Below are positions 50,559 to 61,824 of a stretch of 64,000 bases of DNA, in pieces. Both the position numbers and the translations under genes were made by a program. The DNA is taken from NCBI GenBank assembly GCA_014706295.1, contig JACSVZ010000001.1, positions 45,770,383 through 45,834,382 on the forward strand. Direction: 5' to 3'. The notes under the pieces are model-generated. The model saw only the letters and a list, made by a program, of their open reading frames with translations, was not told the origin of the DNA and did not search any database. This stretch comes from Lycocorax pyrrhopterus obiensis. Taxonomy: Eukaryota; Chordata; Aves; Passeriformes; Paradisaeidae. Numbering within the stretch: the first letter of the stretch is position 1; each line of letters opens with the position of its first letter.

Positions 50559-51126
50559 TGCAGCAGGTTGACCCTGGCTGGGTGCCAGGTGCCCACTAAG
50601 TCACTCTATCACTCCTTTTTCCCACTGGGACAGGGGAGAGAATAAGATGGAGCACAACCAGTAGGGTGAGATAAAGCAGTTTTATTACCGTAAAAGAAAG
50701 GAATAAGCAGGGATCTGTGTGCATGTGAGCTAAAGAGAAAAAAAAATCAGTATCTACTTCCAATCAGCAGCGATATTTGTACACTTCCCAGGAAGCAGGG
50801 CCTCAGCACGCGTAACGGTTCCTCTGGAAGGCAAACATCGAAAACTCACAAATGCCCCCCCTTCCCCCTTTCTCCCCTAGCTTAGATATCTGAGCTGACA
50901 TCATATGGTATGTAATATCTCTTTGTCTAATTTGGGTCAGCTGGCCTGGTTGTGTCCCCTCCCAGGATCTTGCCCACTCCCCACTTTCTTGGGGAAGGAA
51001 CGTCAGAGGGACAGCGCTGCTCGGCAGTAGCCAAAACACTGGTCTGTTATCAACACCCTTCCAGCTACCCATGCAAAGCACAGCACTGCAAGGGCTGTGA
51101 ACCTTACCTCGGTCAGACCCAATACA
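50559..51126 (-). repeat. 5' LTR of the minus-strand ERV
   Basis: A 568-base LTR with TG at 50559-50560 and CA at 51125-51126. On the minus strand the poly(A) hexamer lies at plus 50681-50686 (TTTATT). It is followed by the conserved end text 'ctcccctgtccc', 'gagtgatagagtgac', 'gcacctggcacccagccag', 'ggtcaacc'. The same terminal text appears in the LTRs at 37.1 and 55.3-56.2 kb. Confidence 0.8.
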
Positions 51127-51131
51127 CTTCT
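51127..51131. repeat. Target site duplication CTTCT, right copy
   Basis: Identical to 49497-49501, on the LTR side of the ERV. Confidence 0.7.
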
Positions 51132-52296
51132 AAAACAGGAAATAAAATTGAAGTACCAAATGCTTACAAATGTTGCAGTTTCTTTATATGCTACTGTCTA
51201 AAATACAGTGGACTTCGTGTCCACTGATATTGGAAGAAGCAGTTGTGCAACTTTTAACGGGTAATTGGAAACAAATAAAAGGGAATTAAACTGTAATAAT
51301 AAGTAGAATGATAGCCTCAAACAAACCCAAAGACTATGAAAAAGGAACCACCAACATAAATACTGTAAGTCCTGCAGGGAAGAACTTGAAACATTATCAA
51401 TGTTTTGGACAACAGACCACCTCTCTACTGAGGAACATGACTGCCGTTAGGACCCCTGGAAACATTATAAGAATGAGTGCAGCACCAAAGAGAAGGGTAA
51501 ATTTTAGTTTTACCTATTCCAGAGAGACACTTTGTTTTAGAATATTAATTTTCTGTATAAAGTTATATTATTAAGTTATATTATTGTAACTGGACTCAAG
51601 ACAGCTGGTTTAGTTACATTAGGTTTTTTAAATTTTAGTTCAACTAACAATAAGTTGTATGTACATGTACAAAATGTGTTAAATTTTTGCCTATATAAAG
51701 TTATAAGTATACAATGGACAATATCTTTCATTGTGAGAAGTCAATAAAAGGATCTACTTCCATGAACAACATCTCTTCCACCAAGGTCCAAAATATCTCA
51801 GCTAAAAAATGTAAACTGTCTGGAACCAAGATTAGTCACTCTTTCTGTAAAGAGACTTCAAGAGTTTTCTTCCTCTGAGCTGTTCCTGATCTTTTTGTTT
51901 ATTATTTACTTCCTAACAGATGTGGCAAATTCATTCTTTGCAAATGATAGGTTGCTGCAATCACAGTTAAATCAGAAGCTTGGAGTCCTTTTTATTAATC
52001 CAATTTCCTATAGAAACACAATTTATGGCATAACCCAGTTTGTATGTCTTTGTGATCATTCCCCTCACCAGCAAAAGAACTGTTAACAACCTTGGTGAAA
52101 TCAGTAAAGATCTCAAACACATTAAATATAGTGCAAGTTTCCTAAAACTTGATGGAATTTTGCAAAATTTTGCTACCTACCCTAATCAACACTTACATAT
52201 TACAATATGTAGTACTAAGCTGCAAATTTTTTTTCTTACAATTTAAATATTTAAGCAGAGATACCAAATTTACATCCTGCTATGGTGGTATAACCA
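51132..52296. other. Intergenic, nothing recognised
   Basis: AT-rich sequence with short open frames only. No gene or mobile element is supported. Confidence 0.5.
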
Positions 52297-52511
52297 AAGC
52301 AGACAAGGGGGAATGTATTCAAACTGGAAGAAGAGTAGGTTTAGATCAGATGTTAAGAGGAAGTTATTTGCTGTGAGAGAGGTGAGGCACTGCAACAGGC
52401 TGCCCAGAGAAGTCGTGGATGTCCCACCTCTGGAGGTGTTCAAGCAGAGGGCTGGAACTAGCTGATCTTTAAGGTCTCTTCTGACCCTGGACAGTCTATG
52501 TTTCTATGATC
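52297..52511 (+). mobile_element. CR1 LINE 3' fragment
   Basis: Short sense-orientation CR1 end: 'gaagagtaggtttagatcag', 'ggtgaggcactgcaacagg', 'ctgcccagagaagtcgtgg', 'acctctggaggtgttcaag', ending 'gtctatgtttctatgat'. Strongly 5'-truncated. Confidence 0.9.
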
Positions 52512-55345
52512 TGCCTCTGAGTGGGACGCCTTTCAGAGCGAGCAAATTCTCAAGTTTGCTATACTCAGAGGACCACTGCCAAAAGGTGACAACAGAGCCC
52601 AGGCTGATATCCCCAGTCCTTCAACCATTCAGTAGATGCAGAGACATCTGATGTGAGTACTTCAGTGAACTCAAGGGGATTTTTTTCACAAGGTATATAC
52701 CTTGGACATGCTCATTTGGGTGCAAACATGAGTATGCTATAGAATATGTACTATGAATATTCCTGTCTCAGACTCTTAAGTACGTTAGCTTTGCAAGTAA
52801 GTTAGGTCTATAAGTGAGTTACTGCTGTGCTCTAGTAAATTCTATAGAATCTTTTGTTACATTTTTTAAATTAGGCTATGGATTAAGTGCTATTAAGTTT
52901 AACTGCTGTTAAAACCTTCAGGCCTAAACTATTGATCAAGTCTGGGGCTAGATTTGGCCAGGGGGTCCACTCTGAAGCTGGTGACTCAACAGGGGGCCTC
53001 CCTTCTTCCTTTCTTTACTTACCCTTTCCCATCTGTGCCCTCTTTCTATCCCCAGCATCCACGTAGATCATTTTACGTTGATTTTAATTATAGATTGATT
53101 TATTTTAGATTTTAGTCTGATATTTTTCTGTTTGCTTTTACCATCCAGTAAGGAGTAGAGTGGACCTCGCCAAAGAACTTTGTCATGCTCTCCCTTTTAT
53201 ATTAAACCTGCTTCTGCCAACACCTTTGCTGGTATTCTTTAAATGACTTAAAACATACGTTCATGACACCTACCCAAGAGAGTATCAAGGCTTCTCCAGT
53301 CTCTGTATCTAATCTTTGCTACCATTCCTGTTTAGAGTACTTTGTTTTTGTCCTGTTTGTTTTTTAACTTAAGGCTTTGGTGAAAATCTAGGACTTCTTA
53401 GAGGATTTAGTCTTATTATTACAAAGATATTCTGTGCCATCTGACAGCCATTGAATGCCATAATTTTTTATTTTCCCTCTTAAGATGGATCTGAAGGAAT
53501 AAAGCATTGCATCTTTAGATATATGTAACACAGCATTAACCAAAGGAATTGACTGTACTGCTAGAACATATATTAAGAAAATGCTAAATGTTTACTTAAC
53601 ATTAGAAGATCCATATGGAAATGTTATTACTATTTCTGACAAAAGATAAATTTGCAGATAAGTGACAGAAAACAGACATTCAGCTTGGATCCTTTCCCCC
53701 TCCATCAATCACAGAAATATTTTATTTTGAGGATTGGAATATCTCAGTCTTTAAATGCTTTTATTTGATCTTACATCACTGAAAAAAAACCGCAAATCTT
53801 GGCTTTGATTTTAATGAGTACAGATGTGCACCAACTGCAGAGAAATAAATTAGTTAAGTTTTCCATCTAATGCAGATGTGTCACCTTCCTAATTCTGCCA
53901 CCAAAACAGTTGTCTGCTTTGTATATATCAGAAGTAGATAGAATAAGACTATAGAAGCTGATTGTTTCTGAAGTGTTGAGATGTAAAAAATACCTGACTT
54001 ATGGCTTATTCCCAGCCTGTGATGGCAAAATTCTTTTTCTATGCAACATTATATTTTTTGGTATAAGCTCCAAATAAGCAATAATATTAATAAAACCAAA
54101 ATAATACCTGTAATATTTTGTAACTGGATCCATATATACACTATGTAATTGAGAATTCATTATATGCCACTGGTCATAAAACCATCAAAAGTTAGCTTTG
54201 CCCTTTAAAGCATGAGTCAACAAATTTGTATTTTCATTACAGGCTGTCTTCTGACCCCTTAGGATAGTGCTTTCCACTGCCTTACTCAGGCAATCATCTG
54301 AAGATTTTCAACACAAATGTTTCTGTTTCAAAAAGGGTGATGAATTTAGAATTAATCCTGATCTTCTTGTTTATATCAGAGAATAAAACCCCCAAACCTT
54401 TGAAGCAAATGTATAAAAAATGAATCACTGAGTTTATTTAGAAACATTTATGATCAGCTTTTGTTTGTCTCATCTGCCTGTCTCAATTTTGCTTTGTATA
54501 TTTAATGCAAAATATATGTTCATTAAATCCACCGCAAAAAATTTCAAGATTATTGACTGAGTTACAGTGAATTCATATGAAAAAGAAAGTCAGTTTCAGT
54601 ACTGATAGAGTAGTGAATAGTATGTGCCATTTGGTTATCATTTTTGTGTTGAGTGTATTTGTTTACAGTCATTTTACTACTTTGTATTGCTTCTTGTTTC
54701 AGTGCTGACAGCCAGACACAGAATTTGTCCTCTCACTTCTGTCTTCTAATTAGATTAGCTAAATCTCTCAGAAAAACTGGCAGTGTGCCAAACTCTGAAA
54801 TTTTAATATTAATTCACTATAGGGTGTCCTGCTTTATCTTCAGCCCCACTGCTCTGTGCATCTCATCTCACCTTGGACTATCACCGGAGGTAGCTAATGA
54901 AATTTCTTTAAGACTTTCCATCATATCATTGTCATTTTTACTTGTCATTTATTTGAAAGCCATTCAACAATTTGATGCCTGATTGCTTCTCTGAATGTGA
55001 AGTCTTAGACTGCTGATATAATTAACTTTCTACAAGCCTCTTCAAACAGATTTACTTTTCTGGAAGTGCCTGTGTTTCAAAAAACAGCCGCAAATCTTAA
55101 GAGGTGACCCTTTCTTGAGAACCAAAAGTATGTCGTTATCCCTCTACAATCCTAGATTTTTATTGCCTTTTGTAAAACGTGGGACACACTTTGGTGTAAG
55201 TTTAGTGTTACTCAAATATTGCTGTATTACCTACAGATCTGAACTTCCCTAAGATACCAGAGCTATTGTTCCATGTTCATGTGATGTGAAGGTTATTATG
55301 AGCTGTATTAGAAACACAGCAGTTTTTGGTTTGGGTTTGCTTGTG
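52512..55345. other. Intergenic, possible old LTR remnant
   Basis: No gene recognised. Around 52930-53260 the text ends in a stretch resembling an LTR R/U5 ('ttttatattaaacctgcttc', 'ccaacacctttgctgg'), but no boundaries or duplications can be defined. The 109-codon frame at 54653-54982 begins hydrophobic but shows no family signature. Confidence 0.4.
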
Positions 55346-56162
55346 TGTCAAGGTTGTCAGGGGTTGGAGGATGGTCTCTGGTCTGTGACCGATAGAGCCA
55401 GTTCCAGCTGGTCCCAACCGAGCCACCGCAGGGCACAGCTGAGCCCCTCAACCAAGGTGGTGGCATCTCAGGGAAAACATTTTTAAGAAAGGTCAGAAAA
55501 TGCCACACCGGCAGAAGAGGAGGGAAAACAAAAGTAAGAAACTGTTCGCAGAACACCAAAGAAAATAAGGAGTGGGAGTTGCTGTCTGTGGCAAAATCCC
55601 TGATGGAGAGATACTCCCCCTTACCCTGTGAAGGAGACTGTTAGAGCAGATATTGCCTTGAAAGAGCACATAGAGAAGAAAATCACTGCAGCTTGTGGAG
55701 GACTGGACACAGGAGTAGTTGGATATTTCCAAAAGGAGATGATACCTGTGGAGATCTGACATGGGAGCAGATTTTTCTCCTGAGGAAGCTCGCCCAATGA
55801 GAAGAGCCTGCCTACCAGAGCAGGACAGCAGAAGAGAGAAACTGCTATGTTTCAACCATACTGCTCCTTGTCCCTTCCTGTGCTCCTCGAGGTGGGGAGA
55901 GGGTTTGGCAATAGAAGAGTGAAGTTGTGCCTGGGAGAAGGTAGAGGAAAGGTGGGGGTTTGATGATTGTCTTTGTTTCTCACTACTCAAATCTATATTA
56001 ACTGGCAAAAATTGAACTAAGACTGCCAAGTTGAGACTGTTAAGATATCTCGCTACCTTTATCTCAACCCATGAGCTTTCTCTTCCTATTTCTCCTCCTG
56101 TTCCACTAAAGAGAGGGAGTGAACAAGTGGCCGGGTAGGAATTTGGCCCTTGGCTCTCCACA
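55346..56162 (+). mobile_element. Nearly full-length avian ERV LTR (ERVL-like text)
   Basis: About 815 bases in plus orientation. The order is: U3 text ('ccagttccagctggtcccaa', 'gagccaccgcagggcac'), a TATA-like run at about 55479-55490, a long purine-rich middle, R text with a decayed poly(A) signal ('ttaactggcaaaaattgaac'), 'ccaagttgagactgtt', then U5 text ('tttatctcaacccatgagc', 'aaagagagggagtgaac', 'ttggctctccaca'). This matches avian ERV LTRs as I remember them. Exact ends are uncertain: the start is taken at TGTCAAGG and the end at a CA, and I found no target duplication. Open frames on the opposite strand (for example 55493-56161) are shadows of the LTR. Confidence 0.7.
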
Positions 56163-59100
56163 ACTGTTTTTTGTTAGCTGTGTAACTATTTGAGTCAAAT
56201 AGTAATGGCATTAAAAAACAGAGCCTTGATACGTGATCTCTCTCTACTGGCTAGTTCCAGATATCTACAGTGTAGAAATCTACATCTGAGCTGGTAATCT
56301 TAGGTCCCCTTCAAAATCCATAGAGAAAAATGACCATATTAAGATGTGCTTTCTCTGATTTATTACAGTAATCTTCTTTATAGTAAGATAAATCACACCA
56401 TCCTTTCTATTGATTTGAAGAAATGTTTGCAAACTCGAATTCAAATTAGAGATACTACTGGACCTTACATCACTCAAAATTAGTTTTTTTTTTTCATGTG
56501 ATTTCTTAGTAAATATTGTCCGATTTTCTATAAGACATTTTTAGGAAACATAAAATAATTCTGAATTTTCACAACGTTCTCCAGATATGAATTTCAGCAA
56601 AGACTTGCACTTCTGGTTTACTAATATCTGGATTTTCTCTACTGTGAGATGCCATAAAAGGCTGCTAGATGAAACATGTCTGAAATATGTATGAAGCTGA
56701 AAATGTTAACAGTCTCCATTTGTGAAGATAAAATCATTTAAATATTACAGGTGCCTTATGTTTGCTATGCATCAAAGCAGGTCTAGAGTAAAAGGAGGCT
56801 AGTGATTAAACACATTAGATAACATATAATGGGACAAACAGTTCTGGAAACAGTGCTGATCTATGCAGACTTGGCTCATTGCATTTTCCCATTAGTTGTA
56901 CTAATAATTATAGGGATATTTTAGCTGAAAAAAAACTATGAAAGAACAGGAACAGTTCTTTTTAGTTTTGAGAAACTTTAAGATACAGATCCACAGTCAA
57001 CTAAATCCTTATGACAGAGGAGTTCATGTTAGGGTAGAGCTACTGAGAAAGAGGTGATGCATAATATGACATATCCCCAGAGAAATGGGAGAGAAACAGA
57101 AACATCAGGCACATCTGTGCAGCCAGAAGTGCACATCTGCAGACCCACGAATACCATGAGAAAGCATTCTGCAGTTGAAGACAAACTTGGCGTCAAATTC
57201 CCGTACGTCTGTCATCCTGTATTTTCTGGAAAGGGCTCTTTCATGCTTTTCAAGGCAGAGCTGTAATCAGACATGCTGTCATACAGGGCACAAGTCTACC
57301 CCTCACAGATATTCCCCTGAACTCTCTTCCCTAAGATCTTTTTTGTCAATGCAATAAATCTGTCCCTCCTCCTTTAGGTGACAGCACTGCCATTTAGTAG
57401 TATTGGGGAGGTTTCTTTAAGGTGGTGGAATCTATTAAACATAAATGGTAAAGACATTATGGCTACCTCTTATGTATGACACCTGGAACTCTACCATCTA
57501 AAATGTTGGACCTCATAAAATTCTTTTTCAACCACTCTTTTTCAGAATTCAAGCAATGTTTAGGATCTCATGTCTCAGATTTCTTTTTCAGGAGCATAAG
57601 ATAATGCCAGCATTTGCAACCAATCTTTCGACAGTTTACTAAATACAGTGCTCTTAAATGAACATAAAAAATACGCTCAACTGAACAAAATTATAAAATA
57701 TGTCCATCTCCCTCAAAATCTGCTGCTGTCTGCAAAGTAATTCAGGATTATATTATCAAAGAATGTTCTCCTATAATACGTGGAGCTACTTTTTTTTAAA
57801 TTATTTCTTCACCTGAAGTTACTGTGAATATGAAAATCTGGTGTATCAGCTTCACTTCCTTATATGGGCCTTTAAAATATCTTCTTCATTCATCCCAAGG
57901 TCTAAGATTGGAGTCAACACTTCACTTATGTCATTCTCTGTCTGGAAAGTTTTCCAACACTTACAACTCTTCAGAAAAGTTGAAGCAATATTTTTCCCCT
58001 AGCTTCATTCAACTCAGTGTCCCAAAGCATTGCAGATGACATTGTCACTCTTTCTTGAAGCCCTATACTACGGTTAAATGAACAAACAGGGATAAGCTGG
58101 CTGTTCAGCAGTCAGTTCATGTCACAGATCCGGTCTCAGTTTCCTGATACATGTTATGTATCTTGAACTATGATTCTAAGATTCCCATATGGCTAAGAGA
58201 TTCCCATACTATCTCCATGAATATTCCATTTTCTGGAAAAAATGGTGGAGAAAAAGAATGACTTTTTTTTCTTGAATTACTCAGGGTAATTAATCTTTTT
58301 TTTTGTATTTCACTTTAGACATAATCCAGACTAACACAATGGTCATCAAGTTCTTATGTGGTCATGAGCAACACAGTGGTTTCCCAAGAAATAAACATGC
58401 CAAGTTTTGTCCTTCCTTATTTTAAGGAAAATTTCATATCAGTTTAAAATGTCATGAAAGGCAAAAAAAAAAAAAAAAAGAAAAAAAAAACCCAAACAAA
58501 AAACCCCCCAAAAAACCCAAAACAAAACAAATGGAGTAGGGGAGGGGGGAACTAAACCCCCAAAAAAATTTGCAAAAGAAAGATTTAGCTGAGAAAAAAT
58601 TAAACTCCTGAAATAAGAAGTAGGTCGAGGCTGAGGCACTGAAATTGAACATCTGGTTCAGCATATTATAGCAATAAATGCTAGAGAGGATATAAATTTA
58701 TAAATTCACTTCCAAAATTCCAAAGTTTATCCTACCTTGTGGGCGAAGGTTTCATCTGTGCGACAACTATAACAACAGTTATAGATACACATATTATTTG
58801 CAGCATAACAACACCAAATTGTATGAAGTTCAAATCAAAAGATAGCCCGAATGAAATATAACTCTGTACCAAGAATTAGTAGAAGTCAATTATTACTATT
58901 TCTCTACAGATAATTGAAGAAATAAGCAGAAATGTAAAACATGTGCTAGAGAGATGTATCCAAGAGTTATCATTGGGATTAAGTAATTGTTGATAATTAA
59001 ATTTAAAAAACACAAACAAGCATCAAATTTCATTGAATTCAAATAACTTAAAATTTCATCAGTTCAGATGACAGACTTCTTGAGCTGTACTCTTTGTGTT

Positions 59101-61680
59101 GCATGTCAAATGACTTCATTTAGTAATATAATTTACTGGTGATTAAGCCTGTTTGCTTTAGAAAACTGTGTGAGTTTGTGATTGAAGGACACATCTTTGC
59201 AGTTTTGTGTTAATTGAATATAATAAAGATGACAGAAAATAATCATGAAAGAGTGAAAAAAAGGAAGAAGAGCTTATGATTGACGTTGATAGTATTTGGA
59301 GCTGGAATGGAAATATTTATATCTGATATACGCTTGTGTTACAATTGCTGTCTAGGGTTTTGTCAGAAGAAAACAGCAGAGTGCAAAATTTTTAATCAAT
59401 ATGAAAAACGGTGCCAGAAATTGTGAAAATTAGAAACAGAGTAAATAATGTATTCTCTGGTCAGTTTTGCCACAGTAAATTTCAGGACTCACTTACACCT
59501 GTTGTCTTGTGTTTCAGAACTCCTTATTTCCTGCTCTGGACATGAGAAGAAGTATGTATGCTTACAGAATTAATTCCTGTTTTCATCAATCTCTGCGCCC
59601 TTGTGATGTATGACTGAGTTGTGATACTCCTCCTTACTGCTATAGCCAATACTAGCAAATGCATAGCTAGGCAAACTCATTTTTCTATGCACTGAAAGTC
59701 TCAAAGGTAAAATAAGTACTTTCATTACCACACCCACATTGTGCAATCCACCTTGTATAGTTCCAGAGAACTATTGAAATAACAAACAGGATATGTACTG
59801 AACCTGGTTAGGATTGCAGCTGAGTGAATTCCATTAGAAACCTCTTTAGCTGACTCATATCCTTTATGTAAAATTCCTCTCTTGTATTGTATTTTCAAAA
59901 AATTATCTCTTATGATAACTACTGGTGCTACCTAATTTTGCTTGTAATGAAATATTTAATCATTCAAGAAGCCGAAGAAATTAAGCAAATGATTTTCATA
60001 TCATGTCACTATTTTTTATTTTTGGTAGTGATAACATACATATATATATATAAAGTTTCTCTCTATGTTTCGGCAGTGGATAAGGGCTGCATGTGTATAT
60101 AGCAAGCAGCAGTAAGTGAGCTGAGTTCTTGTTCTACAGACAGACAACAGAAAACAGAAGAGAAATAAAATACTCCATAAATACAAATAAATGGAAAACA
60201 CAGCAGTGGTGTATTTCTTACCAAAACACAGTTCTTGCCTCTTGGTTCTTTCTTTTGTGGAAAGTACAGTCATTTGAATGAGCAAGATCAAAGTTTGTAG
60301 TAGGGCTTAGCAGCAATGTTTTAATGCAGTCTAATGATTTGAGACTGAGCAATGATGATGAAAAGGGGACTTCCAGGGAGTTTCCTTTTAAGGAATTAAA
60401 CTGCTAAAACTTTCAGATGAGAAATTTAAAGCACACAAAAATAGAAAATCAGATTGACACACCTGATCATCACAACCTTATTTCTAAAGAAGACAATTTA
60501 GACCAGCAGCCATGATTACCATGCTAAATGGTGGCTTTTAGACTGTAATGCAGATACCTTAAAAAATATTTTCTAAATGTAAAGATTACTGTTGTTACTT
60601 GTACCAGAAAAAGCCAGAAATTCTAATAGAACTACTCCTTGGAACTGTTCCTGACCACATGAAAAATTCCTTGTTCCGTAAGACAGACATGGATCTGTGG
60701 TCTCAATTTTTTCAAGTTGTATACCCCACAGCAAGTTACAATTACAGCAGAAAAAAACCCATATTAACTGTGGGAAATGAATGCTCTGGTTTTTGGGCAA
60801 TACTAAAATGATAAGGAAATATAAAAGTTCCCTACCATCTCATTTGTTCAGTAGCAGATATTTTCTATTATATTGCCACAGTTCCAGGTTTACACAGGAC
60901 TTTCACAACTGCATTTTGTCAGTGACTCCATGGAACCTTTCTCTGGGCTTGAGTGGTCTGGTCTTAGTTAGAATTGTTGATTTTGCAGCCAGTGATAGAA
61001 ATACTTAGGCACCAGGGTGCATCACAGCAGTGCCTGCATGTAAGCCAGACAACTAAACAGGATTTATGAATAAGCAAGGTAGACACTCAGGCATTTAAAT
61101 CAGATGATTCCTGAAAAAATAGATTATATGAATCTTATTTTTCTGTTCTTTATTTGATTTTTCTTTTTTTTTGGTTAGTTTGTTTCTGAGGATGAATGAG
61201 AAGGTGATGAGCAAGATGGGTAGCATTCCTGTTTGTAGTTCTGAATGTCTCACTTTGAGTATGTACATTCTGATGAAAATTCACCGTCTATTCACTGTCA
61301 GGAAAACACGAGCATTGACGTTCATAACAAAAGTATTATTAAGAGAACAAAAACCTCAAGGAAGTTAATGAACTGCCAACTTAGACGTTCTTTCTTTTCA
61401 CACCAGAACTGAAGTACTTAGGAATTCTATTTACAGCTTTATAATCAAGTGACTCTTTAAACTTAGAAGATCCAATTCATTAACTAGTAAATACTAAGAG
61501 GATTTTTGTTCTCTGACTGGGTAACCTCTAATAGGGCCTATAAATACTAAAATGAAAAAAAAAAACCAGAGGTCAAACTACAACCTGAATATTAAATTGC
61601 ATGTCTTCCTGAAACTCTGACTTTTTGAAAGAGTTTTTACCAGAGGAGCTTCTAGATATATATGTCTCTAAGTCTTTTGC
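56163..61680. other. Intergenic, nothing recognised
   Basis: About 5.5 kb without a supported gene or interspersed repeat. It contains an A-rich/C-rich low-complexity tract at about 58463-58531 and a small TA run near 60040. Confidence 0.5.
58463..58531. repeat. A-rich then C/A-rich low-complexity tract
   Basis: Two long A runs are followed by CCCAAAC-type sequence with almost no T. It explains the F/G-rich minus-strand open frames here. Confidence 0.85.
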
Positions 61681-61824
61681 AGTTCGCAGAGTCACAGACT
61701 AGTTTGAGTTGGAAGGGACCCACAAGGATCATGAAGTCCAACTCTCAAGTGAATGGAGCATATGGGAATCAAATCCACAACCTTGGCATTATTAGCACCA
61801 TGCTCTGACCAACCGAACAAATCT
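61681..61824 (-). mobile_element. tRNA-Ile-derived SINE with CR1 tail
   Basis: Read on the minus strand, the first about 65 bases (61824 to 61759) follow a tRNA-Ile(AAT) gene: a GGTTGG-containing A-box region, the anticodon-arm text 'ggtgctaataatgccaagg', then a B-box-like GGATTTGATTCC. A linker of about 20 bases follows, then a CR1-type 3' end ('gatccttgtgggtcccttcc', 'aactcaaactagtctgtgac') that would recruit CR1 machinery. This head-plus-tail layout matches what I recall of passerine SINEs such as TguSINE1. Differences from the tRNA are mostly CpG-type transitions, so the copy is decayed and not a functional tRNA gene. Confidence 0.8.

Larger units (their letters stand above)
49502..51126 (-). 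mobile_element. Internally deleted endogenous retrovirus
   Basis: A 1.6-kb element bounded by TG...CA and a 5-bp direct repeat (CTTCT). On the minus strand it reads: 5' LTR (51126 to 50559), a primer-binding site beginning TGGCACCCAA that resembles a tRNA-Lys site, a leader with a TA microsatellite, and an open 235-codon frame. The end shares only about 16 bases (GGGTCAACCTGCT.CA) with the LTR terminus. Protease, polymerase, envelope and nearly all of the 3' LTR are absent. The Lys-type site suggests a class II (ERVK-like) origin; the 5-bp duplication and LTR text also fit other avian groups, so class is unsettled. Confidence 0.8.

Noticed and set aside
54653..54982. 109-codon ORF with a signal-peptide-like start
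   Set aside because: The hydrophobic start is common in T-rich DNA; no splice sites, domain or upstream promoter are evident.
55493..56161. 222-codon minus-strand ORF
   Set aside because: It lies entirely within the plus-strand LTR and is antisense to its purine-rich middle; no protein family is visible.
61759..61824. Functional tRNA-Ile gene on the minus strand
   Set aside because: The A and B boxes are mutated, the acceptor stem does not pair and a CR1-like tail follows, so it is a SINE head and not a tRNA gene.
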